Part shown: piece by piece, positions 1 through 7,325 of the stretch | How the letters are laid out: each line of letters starts with the position of its first letter | Position numbering within the stretch: the stretch's first letter is position 1 | NCBI RefSeq assembly: GCF_012912005.1 | Contig: NZ_JABBEA010000018.1 | Location: 62,001-126,000 of the forward strand | DNA from: Paenibacillus sp. SZ31 | GTDB lineage: Bacteria; Bacillota; Bacilli; Paenibacillales; Paenibacillaceae | Length of the DNA: 64,000 nucleotides | Direction of reading: 5' to 3' | Notes under the pieces: model-generated | Seen by the model: the letters and a program-made list of their open reading frames with translations, nothing else | Database searches by the model: none | Told to the model about the DNA's origin: nothing | Position numbers and translations under genes: made by a program

Positions 1-841
1 ATATTATATCTCCCGCTAATACATCTATTGTTTTCTTGTAGAAACTAATATGAATCTCAATTTCTAATTCTTTTACTGTATCTTCGATTGCTTCCATTCC
101 TGACTCACTTGCTTCGATCACCCACAAAAATAAGTTAATAGTAATTTTACTTTCTCTTATAGTTTTATCTAATTTTTTTAAAAATTGGACTACAGAGTCA
201 CCTGTCCCAATAAAGTCGTCAATGATAATCAGATTTTTAATTGAATAATAGTTTTGATGAAACTCTTTAATTGATTTATCTATACGTTCTTTTTTTCTAG
301 CTTTAATTGCTTGTAACTTGCTAATCTGTTTTTCTATTGAAGAACGTATCTTTCGGTTTGCTCTATAGGCTTCTAACTTAGTTTGTAAACCGTGAATTGA
401 AACTTCCCCTTTAACCACTTCTTGATCAAATTCTTTAATAGCTTTGCTGTTAAATTCTTTACTTGCTTTATACTTTTCTAGATAGTCTACTGCACCATTT
501 ACATGAGTCTTATTAGCATCTATTCGATTAGCTAATCTAAAGATTGAAAACATATCTACAGATGATTCAATTCTTTCTTTCCTTCTTAAGGGTAGAAACA
601 AAGATTGTTCAAAAAATGGTGTTTCACTGTTGTTTTTATTAAAAATATCTTTATACGCCAAAGATGTTACACCCTCGGAATAATAAATAAAATTACTACA
701 TATCTCTAGTATTGTTTTAAAGTCATCCTTCCCAAGCTTAGTCTCCCACATATTTAAAATTTCTAGTTTTTCATCTCTTTGTACTTGGTTTAAATCCCAA
801 TTGTTTACAATTCTAATGCTATCTTTAGTTTGATTTACCAT
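1..841 (-). CDS. Phosphoribosyltransferase-like protein, PRTase-CE type (C-terminus beyond window)
   Basis: An uninterrupted minus-strand frame runs from ATG at 841 to the window edge, giving 280 residues without a stop. The first 200 residues are mostly helical and charged (a long K/E/R-rich stretch at about 150-200). Residues 204-216 read LIIIDDFIGTGDS, the PRPP-binding loop of type I phosphoribosyltransferases (two acidic residues, then TG). A PRPP loop this late, after a long helical region, resembles the PRTase-CE family assigned to prokaryotic conflict systems; substrate unknown. The start is supported by GAGGA eight bases upstream (850-854). The gene is very AT-rich compared with rlmH, suggesting transfer. 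It lies about 290 bases downstream of the DUF6575-like gene on the same strand. Family assignment is from motif recognition, so moderately sure. Confidence 0.7.
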   Translation of the reverse strand, partial: MVNQTKDSIRIVNNWDLNQVQRDEKLEILNMWETKLGKDDFKTILEICSNFIYYSEGVTSLAYKDIFNKNNSETPFFEQSLFLPLRRKERIESSVDMFSIFRLANRIDANKTHVNGAVDYLEKYKASKEFNSKAIKEFDQEVVKGEVSIHGLQTKLEAYRANRKIRSSIEKQISKLQAIKARKKERIDKSIKEFHQNYYSIKNLIIIDDFIGTGDSVVQFLKKLDKTIRESKITINLFLWVIEASESGMEAIEDTVKELEIEIHISFYKKTIDVLAGDII

Positions 842-861
842 ATTGTTATTCCTCGGAACAC
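835..861 (-). CDS. Possible 8-residue leader ORF overlapping the PRTase start
   Basis: A GTG codon at 861 lies nine bases after a strong Shine-Dalgarno AAGGAGGT (871-878). It opens an 8-codon frame (MFRGITIW) whose TAA overlaps the ATG of the phosphoribosyltransferase gene. This looks like a translationally coupled leader, but a frame this short can arise by chance. The SD could instead serve another GTG (865-867) giving MIACSEE. Confidence 0.25.
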   Translation of the reverse strand: MFRGITIW

Positions 862-949
862 GCTATCACTACCTCCTTATTATTTTAAAGCATCACTAAA
901 CAAAAGTGAAAGAATGCCCTGTTAGCAAACCCATAGTTAACATATTCTG

Positions 950-1003
950 TTGAGAGAGGTATTAAAGAAATTAAGCTAATCTTATCTTTAATACCTCTCT
1001 CAA
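950..1003. repeat. Perfect 18-bp inverted repeat with internal stem
   Basis: TTGAGAGAGGTATTAAAG at 950-967 is repeated exactly inverted at 986-1003, separated by 18 bases that themselves hold a TAAG/CTTA mini-stem (972-975 and 981-984). Neither side carries the T-tract of an intrinsic terminator. It sits in the 290-base gap between two minus-strand genes of the accessory segment. It could be a structured RNA, a processing site or a transposon/recombination remnant. Confidence 0.75.
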
Positions 1004-1129
1004 TAATGATAACTTTAATGTTTGCTTGTGGTACCGTTTACCGCACTCTCTGTAACGGCAAGTTTAGTGAATTCTACTTATAATACCTGCAAAACACAAA
1101 CTAGACCACATATGAGTGATCTAATTTTG

Positions 1130-2011
1130 TTATTTATTTTCTTTAATATTTAGCAGTGAATAGGTGACTTTTTCTTCACTTGTTGTTGGATTTATCTCCA
1201 GAGTCTCCTCAATTTCTGCAATAACATTATATGTAGGGACTTTAAAGAAAACACCGCTGTCCACTTGGCCTAACAAATCATCAGATAAAGTACCTTTGTA
1301 AGTCTCTCCTTCAATTGATACGAATTCAAAACTGGAACGCTTCTTATTTTTATTTGTCTGAACACCTATTAAGCGTAGATCACCCATCAATTCTAACTTT
1401 TGAACAGTGTCCTCTCCCTCTAAGTCCATAATGCCTATAGCTGAACGAATATCCTGTATTGACAAGCTCGCTACTCTTTTCTCCCTAAATGGCGAACCCC
1501 ACTCTGCTTTGAAAGAGATGTTTGCTTGTTCAAGCGCTTGTAGGAAAAAACGATATCGTGCGATGGATCTACTTTGCAATTTCTTTAATATTGCTAATAG
1601 ATCTTCCTTACTAGCACCAGCTTCTATTAGGTCCATTAATGTACTCAATGCATCGTGTACAGAAGTAGGAATCAATCCATTGTGTTTTGCCTCTAGCCTT
1701 ATGCCAACAGATGCTGCAAAATTACCAGCATAGTACATGGTAACTTCTTCCTTTGTAGATGCTGGAATTCTTCCTCTTGTTGCAGCATCCTTATGGGCTA
1801 ATGTCTCTAGCATACCTTGAGAACGAAGTAGTATAAGACCTAAATCATTTGCCGGAATTGTTTGAGAGTGATGACCATCATTTAGGTAGAGCAAGAAAAC
1901 ATCTCTAAAGGTTTGTTCTGCATCTCTAGCTGCATCCAAATCTAAGACAGGAAGGCGTCTTTCAGGAAGATTTAAAAATACATCCTTTGCTGGTAAATCA
2001 TGATCAGCCAA
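1130..2011 (-). CDS. DUF6575-like protein, C-terminal part after an in-frame stop
   Basis: This 293-residue frame can start only at a TTG (2009-2011) with no Shine-Dalgarno in front. It is in the same frame as the 99-residue ORF upstream: only TAA-TGT-AAT-GAA lies between them. The two together would make a protein of about 396 residues, which is how I remember the DUF6575 family. The part seen here has a helical middle (about 80-165) and a C-terminal beta-rich region including YKGTLSDDLLG and a terminal ISPTT-like stretch (INPTTSEEKVTYSLL). Function unknown; it occurs near defence-type genes here. Either the gene is broken by a nonsense mutation, or the stop is read through, or the second half is translated alone. 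Confidence 0.55.
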   Translation of the reverse strand: MADHDLPAKDVFLNLPERRLPVLDLDAARDAEQTFRDVFLLYLNDGHHSQTIPANDLGLILLRSQGMLETLAHKDAATRGRIPASTKEEVTMYYAGNFAASVGIRLEAKHNGLIPTSVHDALSTLMDLIEAGASKEDLLAILKKLQSRSIARYRFFLQALEQANISFKAEWGSPFREKRVASLSIQDIRSAIGIMDLEGEDTVQKLELMGDLRLIGVQTNKNKKRSSFEFVSIEGETYKGTLSDDLLGQVDSGVFFKVPTYNVIAEIEETLEINPTTSEEKVTYSLLNIKENK

Positions 2012-2020
2012 TTCATTACA

Positions 2021-2320
2021 TTAACGTATTTCTGCTGTACCTTTTGACTCATCAAATGGAGTAGTTATCTCCCAAATCCATCCTTGTTCGGCTAATAATA
2101 AAGAATCCCTCAATGAAATTTTACCGGTTCGAACAAACTCAACTCTTAATTCAGTTGAGGGTATAAGAAACCATTTCTCACAGAATTCATCATCATCAAC
2201 AAGGTGAACAATGTATTTTGAATTAGTCTTATCGACACACAAAAAAATAAATGGTCTATCATAAAACAGAAAATGTTCAATAACACTCATGATTCCTAAA
2301 GGTGTAACGAAGGGTTCCAT
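2021..2320 (-). CDS. DUF6575-like protein, N-terminal part
   Basis: A 99-residue frame beginning ATG at 2320 with the GGGGAGATATCTT region upstream as ribosome site. The sequence resembles the N-terminal beta-rich module of DUF6575 proteins: an FYDRPFIFLC segment, a VDDDEFCEKWFLIP segment and ISLRDSLLLAE. It ends at a TAA (2021-2023) after EIR, and the frame stays open beyond the stop into the 293-residue ORF. It is 15 bases downstream of the 128-residue gene, so the two are probably one transcript. Family name is from memory and should be taken as tentative; function unknown. Confidence 0.55.
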   Translation of the reverse strand: MEPFVTPLGIMSVIEHFLFYDRPFIFLCVDKTNSKYIVHLVDDDEFCEKWFLIPSTELRVEFVRTGKISLRDSLLLAEQGWIWEITTPFDESKGTAEIR

Positions 2321-2335
2321 AAGATATCTCCCCTG

Positions 2336-2722
2336 TTAGATTACGCTAAAATGATCTGTTACGACTTTTTCCTTAAAAATCCAATATGTTAAATGTGATG
2401 TTCTTTCTTGTACAGGTGTATTTCTCACCATTCCATATTCTGGATTAGTCCTTCCAACAGCGATTCTTTTCTTCGGCAAGTTATTACGCTGAAAATAAAT
2501 AGAACCTGCCAGCACCTCATTCTGTTGAACTGCATCGTCATACAACTCAAAGACAGATAATCCACACGCTTGACATGCATCCCCTCTTACTTTACGCCCT
2601 TGCTGGGATAAGGCAATAAAGTCACTTTCCAGAGGGGGATTGTTGTCAACTAAACGAAAAACTTCTACAAACTTCCCTTCAGCATTGATTGGACATCCTT
2701 CTGGGAAATGCTCCGGCCACAT
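2336..2722 (-). CDS. Small CxxC protein of unknown function
   Basis: 128 residues. It opens MWPEHFPEGCP and carries a single CQACGLSVF motif at about residues 50-58, so one CxxC pair plus Cys10; this could be a partial zinc site. The C-terminal third has basic residues and ends in a tryptophan-containing strand. I do not recognise a named family but the WPEHFPxGCP opening looks like a conserved signature. It is the first gene of a likely operon running leftward to the DUF6575-like gene. It begins 270 bases from rlmH and is AT-rich like its neighbours. Confidence 0.6.
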   Translation of the reverse strand: MWPEHFPEGCPINAEGKFVEVFRLVDNNPPLESDFIALSQQGRKVRGDACQACGLSVFELYDDAVQQNEVLAGSIYFQRNNLPKKRIAVGRTNPEYGMVRNTPVQERTSHLTYWIFKEKVVTDHFSVI

Positions 2723-2872
2723 TATGATAGTATCCTCCAGATTGGTGAAATATTAAACATAGATTATTTCAATATTTTACCACAGACAATACCATAAGAA
2801 TAGTATATTTGGCCTACACTAAAAAGATGAAATAAATTAATCGACATAAGAAAACCGGCTGCTTAATAAACA

Positions 2873-2902
2873 AAGTGGAATGTCTCAAAGGACATTCCAC
2901 TT
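2873..2902 (-). terminator. Terminator after rlmH
   Basis: A 12-bp perfect stem (2873-2884 with 2891-2902, arms AAGTGGAATGTC and its complement) around a 6-base loop. Reading leftward it is followed by a T-rich stretch, so it would stop transcripts coming from rlmH before the accessory operon. Confidence 0.7.
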
Positions 2903-2905
2903 ACA

Positions 2906-2989
2906 CTAGCTATAAAGCATGCTGATAACATAATCTACAAGATCATCGTAAGTCCTAAAGGCCTTTTCACCCTTCTTGTCAGCAAATTT
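2906..2989 (-). pseudogene. C-terminal gene remnant directly behind rlmH
   Basis: After the rlmH stop (TAA, GGC, then TAA) the same frame continues as 27 protein-like codons: KFADKKGEKAF then RTYDDLVDYVISMLYS, ending in TAG at 2906-2908. The composition looks like a real C-terminus but there is no start codon or ribosome site. Most likely the tail of a gene truncated by recombination at the end of rlmH. I do not recognise the family. Confidence 0.4.
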
Positions 2990-2995
2990 TTAGCC

Positions 2996-3475
2996 TTACT
3001 TATGGTACGGCTCCCCCCGATTTATCTTCACTGCACGATAAATCTGCTCCACCAACACCAGCCGCATAAGCTGATGCGGCAGGGTCATGCGCCCGAAGCT
3101 TAAGCGCTGCTTCGCGCGGCGCAATACCTCATCGGAGAGCCCGTGGCTTCCTCCAATGACAAACACGACATGGCTCGTCCCATACGTGCCGAGCTTGTCG
3201 ATCTCCAATGCCAGCTCCTCGGAACTCCAGAGCTGGCCATCCAATGCGAGCGCGACAACGTGCGCCTCGCTCTTCACATGCGCGAGGATGCGTTCGCCCT
3301 CGCGCTCCTTTACCGCCCGAACCTCAGCTTCGCTCAAGGTATCGGGCGCCTTTTCGTCTGCGACCTCGATCATTTGAAACTTGATGTACGGGGCAAGCCG
3401 CTTGGCATATTCCTGAATGCCCAGCGTCAGATATTTTTCCTTCAATTTGCCTACGCCAATAATCTGAATAAACAT
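2996..3475 (-). CDS. rlmH: 23S rRNA (pseudouridine1915-N3)-methyltransferase RlmH
   Basis: 159 residues, the normal length of this SPOUT-class methyltransferase, which methylates pseudouridine 1915 in helix 69 of 23S rRNA using SAM. Visible hallmarks are the opening MFIQIIGVGKLK, the SAM-binding trefoil-knot region FVIGGSHGLS (about 105-114) and the C-terminal LPHQLMRLVLVEQIYRA followed by GEPYHK. The start ATG at 3475 has AGGAGGAATGG upstream. Its 3' end is the attachment site used by SCC elements in staphylococci, and here it is the boundary of the AT-rich accessory segment. Confidence 0.97.
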   Translation of the reverse strand: MFIQIIGVGKLKEKYLTLGIQEYAKRLAPYIKFQMIEVADEKAPDTLSEAEVRAVKEREGERILAHVKSEAHVVALALDGQLWSSEELALEIDKLGTYGTSHVVFVIGGSHGLSDEVLRRAKQRLSFGRMTLPHQLMRLVLVEQIYRAVKINRGEPYHK

Positions 3476-3606
3476 AACAATCCATTCCTCCTAAATTGTC
3501 TTGCGAAATATTCTATAAGTAAGATGCTTCACAGCATCGTTCGTTCCAACTATATAACCTAAACTACGCATTTCTCCAAATTCTAACGAGATTCCCCGCA
3601 CAAACA

Positions 3607-3630
3607 CAAAAAGAGCGCTCATCACGCTCT
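3607..3630 (-). terminator. Terminator after the CxxH/CxxC gene
   Basis: Stem AGAGCG/CGCTCT (3612-3617 and 3625-3630) with a 7-base loop. In the minus direction it runs into a T tract at 3612-3608. Positioned between the small zinc-ribbon gene and rlmH. Confidence 0.65.
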
Positions 3631-3725
3631 CCTTGGCTTCTTGCTGTGATGTTCATACCGGATGGAAAGTCAGCCTGAAGCGCCACCTTAAGTCACGCCT
3701 CCAGCCGTCTAAATCCTACAGTACG

Positions 3726-3893
3726 CTAAACGACGAGAAATTCCGCGTGCTGTTCGCACTCAGCGCACTTCGCAGGCGGGTCCCAGTCGGCAAATTCCGT
3801 CTCCTTCAGATCAACGATATCTGGAGCGTCCTCATACTCATCGACAAACATATCGATGGCAATGTCCACGTGTTCTTTGCATACAACGTACAT
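3726..3893 (-). CDS. CxxH/CxxC small protein
   Basis: 55 residues, starting MYVVCKEHVDIAIDMF and ending CAECEQHAEFLVV. The CKEH near the N-terminus and CAEC near the C-terminus form the CxxH...CxxC signature of a small Bacillales family that sits next to rlmH and htrA; a zinc-bound fold is expected from these four ligands. AAAGGA lies eight bases before the ATG at 3893. It is followed by the terminator at 3607-3630. Function unknown. A longer plus-strand ORF covers the same bases but lacks any family resemblance and is rejected. Confidence 0.85.
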   Translation of the reverse strand: MYVVCKEHVDIAIDMFVDEYEDAPDIVDLKETEFADWDPPAKCAECEQHAEFLVV

Positions 3894-4064
3894 CCGTTAT
3901 GCATCCTTTCTGTAACCAGCTATGTTCCCGATTCACAACCGCGTATCCCATTACAGGATAGCCACTTCTCAGTTCTATCACACCTGCCACTGAAAAGAAA
4001 CCCCTAGCCCTAATTTATCGTACCCAACATCCACCAAACCTCTCCATACGCCGTAAAAGAACAC

Positions 4065-4111
4065 AAAAAGCATCCCTTCCAGATACCTCTACGGTACCTG
4101 AAAAGAATGCT
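4065..4111 (-). terminator. Terminator after the lipoprotein gene
   Basis: Imperfect stem 4069-4111 (AGCAT outer arm, inner CAG-TACC arms) with a short apex; leftward it is followed by a T tract (A's 4065-4069). Confidence 0.55.
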
Positions 4112-4231
4112 CCTGTAACAGTAACAATCCAATTCACATAGCGAATGAATCTTGCTCCGGCGCCTGAATTACGAAAACAGAGTTACTTATTCACCTGTTC
4201 CATTCCATGAATTGTCTGTAGTCCACGCTCT

Positions 4232-4756
4232 TTACTTCAACCCCGATTGCGCCTTCGTCAACAGCTTCCCGCCTTGAAAAGCAATAACCGCATTAGCACC
4301 ATTGCCGGCTGTGCCTTTATAGTTGTACACCACCATATTCTCCGCTTCACTCAGCGCTTCACCTTCGCCACCAAGGATCTCGATGACATCTTCTACCGAC
4401 ATGCCGACCTCAAGCTTCTCATACTGAGCAAATGTAATCAGCACCCCATCGCCTTTCCCGGCCGAACCGTTGTTTCCCGATGCTACAGGTGTTTGACCAC
4501 CTGTCTCACCTACCGCAATCACATTTGTACTCAGCTCACTCAACTTGGCCTCAAGCTCTGCGATCTTTTGCTCCTGCTCACTGCTCCTGGCTACCTGCTC
4601 CACCAGTTTCTTCTCAAGTCCTGCAATCTTCTCTTGCAGAGCACTTGTATCCACAGCAGCTCCTGTTGTAGCTACCTCAGATCCACAGGCAGTCAGCATA
4701 AAAAGGGACAGCGCCAAGCTCGTTCCCCCAAGCATCTTTTTCCTCAATCGTTTCAT
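4232..4756 (-). CDS. Lipoprotein with coiled coil and BLIP/SmpA-like C-terminal domain
   Basis: Start chosen at ATG 4756 (MKRLRKK) because GAAGGGG lies eight bases upstream; an upstream ATG at 4774 is not needed. The 174-residue product has a basic N-terminus, a hydrophobic segment and a lipobox LTAC, so it is an exported lipid-anchored protein. Residues about 35-78 are a heptad-like coiled coil (LQEKIAGLEKKLVEQ, EQEQKIAELEAKLSEL), followed by a Gly/Asn linker. The last 70 residues (ITFAQYEKLEVGMSVEDVIEILGG to the end) resemble the small DUF3862/OmlA-like fold used for protein-protein contacts. Single-gene unit; role unknown. Confidence 0.75.
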   Translation of the reverse strand: MKRLRKKMLGGTSLALSLFMLTACGSEVATTGAAVDTSALQEKIAGLEKKLVEQVARSSEQEQKIAELEAKLSELSTNVIAVGETGGQTPVASGNNGSAGKGDGVLITFAQYEKLEVGMSVEDVIEILGGEGEALSEAENMVVYNYKGTAGNGANAVIAFQGGKLLTKAQSGLK

Positions 4757-4983
4757 TAAAAATACCCCTTCCATTGTGAAATAAAATCAGATCGACAAAC
4801 AGATGTTATTTGCATCAGCGACCGTCTCCAACATATTGACAACAGTTTACCACAGCCCGAGTCTTATGTATCTGCTCCTTTGGCTCCGGGTCTAACTGAT
4901 CATAGGAACATAAAAATGGTTAATCTACTCATTTACTGTCGAACGAACTCGTCCGCCATAGCATAATACTGAACCAACAACTA

Positions 4984-5018
4984 AAAAAGAGTGGTCAGTT
5001 GATCTGATCACTCTTTTA
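4984..5018 (-). terminator. Terminator after htrA
   Basis: Stem of about 12 bp with one mismatch (AAGAGTG-TCAG arms) between 4985 and 5017, followed on the minus strand by TTTTTT. Ends the wal-htrA transcript. Confidence 0.7.
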
Positions 5019-5071
5019 GCATTCCCTATTTCAATCCACGCAACAGTAAAGGCTCGCTTGTTGAACTTCCC

Positions 5072-6349
5072 TTACTCCGGTTTATCCGTCAGCTTCACCG
5101 ATACCTTCTCAGCTTTGCCATCCCGGTAGAAAGTCACTTCAATTGTATCCCCAATCTTCTTCTGATCGTACAGATACTTCCGCAGATCCAGCGTGGAGGT
5201 AATTTTTTGTCCGTCAAATTCCGTAATGACATCATTCAGCTTCATGCCCGCTTCGGATGCCGGACCGGACGCTTCCAGCACAACCACACCGCTATCCACG
5301 TGAGATGGCAACTTCAGATCCTTACGCTGCTCGTCATCCAGTGGTGCATAAGGGTTACTCAGATCCACCGTGTACACGCCCAGATATGGACGAGATACTT
5401 TGCCGTTTAGTAGCAGGGAATCGACCGTTCTCATCACTTCATTCATCGGAATCGCGAAGCCGAGACCTTCAACGCCCGTATCCGAGATCTTCATCGTGTT
5501 GATGCCGACCACTTTGCCGTTCAAATCGACCAATGCACCGCCGCTATTACCTTCATTAATCGCCGCATCCGTCTGGATCACGTTTTGCTCCCAGTCGTAC
5601 ACCCCGTCCTGATTAATCGATACAGGCAGAATACGATCCGTGTAACTGACAATACCGGATGTCAGCGTACCGCCCAGACCGAGCGGATTCCCGATCGCCA
5701 ACACCGTTTGACCGCGTTGAAGTTTGCTGGAATCGCCGATCTCCGCCACTGCACCCAGCCCTTTGTCTTCTGCAGATAGTACAGCTATGTCACTCACACG
5801 GTCTTTACCGACCAGCTTCGCTTTATGAGTCTCCCCGTCCACGGTCACAATCTCCAGATCACTCGCACCCTCCACGACGTGGTGGTTGGTCATGATGTAG
5901 GCCTTGCCATCTTCCTTCTTGAAAATGACCCCTGAGCCCAGCGCGGAATCTTCCATCGACAGACTGCTACCCGTTTTATGGTTCACAATGCTCACCACGG
6001 AAGGACGAACATGAGCTGCTGCCTGGATAATCCGATCGTATGGATCAGCTGCCTGTGCTGTCGGTGCACCGCCTCCACCACCGTTGCCTGTAGCATTAGC
6101 CAGCGGTAACGATGCGGGCTGTGTAATGAAGCTAAACAGCGTGACGGTCACGATGGAACTGATCACCGAGCTGATCACGGCTACCTTGACTGTGGAGCTG
6201 ATTCCCGTACGCGATCTGCGCGGATTGCTCCAGCGGTCACGTCCATGTGCCCTGCCTCCAGGGCGGATGATCTGAAGTTTGCCTTTCTGTTCAGGTTCGG
6301 CGCGTCTTGATACTTTGGTTGAATAAAAATCGTCTCCAAACAATCCCAT
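5072..6349 (-). CDS. htrC: HtrA/DegP-type membrane serine protease (HtrC-like)
   Basis: Start taken at ATG 6349 (MGLFGDDFYS) with GGGGAGAGGA upstream, giving 425 residues. A cytoplasmic basic N-terminus is followed by one membrane segment (about 50-75), a Gly-rich linker, a trypsin-like domain and one PDZ domain (about 315-420). The catalytic triad is visible: His in TNHHVV (157), Asp in SDIAVL (187), Ser in EGNSGGAL (269). The family degrades or chaperones misfolded proteins at the outer face of the membrane. It lies behind walJ as B. subtilis htrC (yyxA) does, though a 0.7-kb gap and a small opposite-strand gene separate them here. It is likely transcribed separately. Confidence 0.92.
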   Translation of the reverse strand: MGLFGDDFYSTKVSRRAEPEQKGKLQIIRPGGRAHGRDRWSNPRRSRTGISSTVKVAVISSVISSIVTVTLFSFITQPASLPLANATGNGGGGGAPTAQAADPYDRIIQAAAHVRPSVVSIVNHKTGSSLSMEDSALGSGVIFKKEDGKAYIMTNHHVVEGASDLEIVTVDGETHKAKLVGKDRVSDIAVLSAEDKGLGAVAEIGDSSKLQRGQTVLAIGNPLGLGGTLTSGIVSYTDRILPVSINQDGVYDWEQNVIQTDAAINEGNSGGALVDLNGKVVGINTMKISDTGVEGLGFAIPMNEVMRTVDSLLLNGKVSRPYLGVYTVDLSNPYAPLDDEQRKDLKLPSHVDSGVVVLEASGPASEAGMKLNDVITEFDGQKITSTLDLRKYLYDQKKIGDTIEVTFYRDGKAEKVSVKLTDKPE

Positions 6350-6466
6350 CGTGATCCTCTCCCCTTCGTTGTCACGCATCAAGACCCTGACTGCCGCCTA
6401 AGTTGTCGCATGGATCAACGATGATGGTGTTCTTACGTTCCCCCACTCCAGCCACAGCCGAGCTTT

Positions 6467-6610
6467 CGATCGCTGTTACTCACAAATTCCCATCCCACTT
6501 TCAGGGTGAAATTTGTTCATCGCGTATGCTCTCGAAGTAGCTTTCCTTCAGAAAGCTTTCCGGCGAACGCTACGCTTCTCCAGCCTCGTTCTGTGTCTTC
6601 CGTTACGTGC
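6467..6610. repeat. Dispersed intergenic repeat, copy 1
   Basis: Shares CGATCGCTGTTA (6467-6478), a 23-base core GGCGAACGCT(A/T)CGCTTCTCCAGC (6562-6584) and a TCCGTTA(C)GTG tail with 8923-9036. The middle has diverged. Both copies are gene-free and rich in inverted segments. Confidence 0.55.
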
Positions 6611-7112
6611 GTACCGTAAATAACCTCTCGCTTTCCCATGCTTTTTTGCATTTTTATAAAATGGTCTTGCATATCGCCGCATCCCGGCATCAACTCAGGA
6701 TACAGCGTCTATGTACAACAGAACGGACACTCCATTCTGTCAGTGACTCTATCAATCATGCTCTCGCATTCTATGACATGCCATTTCACACGCAAAACAG
6801 CCAAAATCACAATGCTCCTCATATACTAAACACACCAAATCACAAAAAGTTGCATATTTACGAAAATTAAAGCAAATTTCCGCTATAACGCGTTTAACAA
6901 TAAAGGTCCATACTATCTATCACCACAAAATCCGGTTTGCTAAGCGCCGTTTTGGCCATTTTGAAGAAACTTTTTCACCCTTACATGGTCACAGGTTCAG
7001 CATACACGCCTTATCATACAAATGTTAGCGGCAAAAAGAGGAATGTTTTCCACTCATCCTGACTACAATAATAGTAAAAGACAATTCGAAGCTTCATAGA
7101 GGAGGATGTAAC
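6611..7112. other. Gene-free stretch upstream of the 70-residue gene
   Basis: About 500 bases between the repeat and the next start. AT-rich, with several short plus-strand frames that lack ribosome sites and protein-like composition. A TACAAT at 7063-7068 is a candidate -10 for the downstream gene. Nothing else supported. Confidence 0.4.
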
Positions 7113-7325
7113 ATGGATCGCACACGTACACTCACAGCCATGGATGAAGTTCATATGGCGGCCAAGCTGGCCGATCTCAAGGATGAACACTATCGCAACA
7201 CCCTTGCACTGAGTACCATCATCGAACTGCTTATTGATAAAGGCATCCTAACCCGCGAGGAAGTCGAGCGCAAAGCCGCCGAACTGGACAGCTTTATGGC
7301 TCACCCACCCTATCCCATGGCGTAG
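7113..7325 (+). CDS. Conserved-looking 70-residue protein of unknown function
   Basis: ATG at 7113 preceded by a strong AGGAGG (7100-7105). The product is largely helical, with a cluster of charged residues and the segment ILTREEVERKAAELDSF near the end, reminiscent of short helix-turn segments in nitrile-hydratase-type proteins but too small to assign. It is convergent with walJ and the 3' ends overlap by 32 bases (7294-7325). The good ribosome site and sensible composition support a real gene; no function proposed. Confidence 0.65.
   Translation: MDRTRTLTAMDEVHMAAKLADLKDEHYRNTLALSTIIELLIDKGILTREEVERKAAELDSFMAHPPYPMA

Noticed and set aside
950..1003. Reading the 18-bp inverted repeat as an intrinsic terminator
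   Set aside because: The stem is long but no T-tract follows on either strand; kept as an unexplained inverted repeat instead.
3633..4007. 124-residue plus-strand ORF between rlmH and the lipoprotein gene
   Set aside because: It overlaps the CxxH/CxxC gene on the opposite strand, which has a family signature and a ribosome site; the plus frame has neither.
6607..6870. 87-residue plus-strand ORF between htrA and the 70-residue gene
   Set aside because: Starts within the repeat tail, no ribosome site, and composition is not protein-like.
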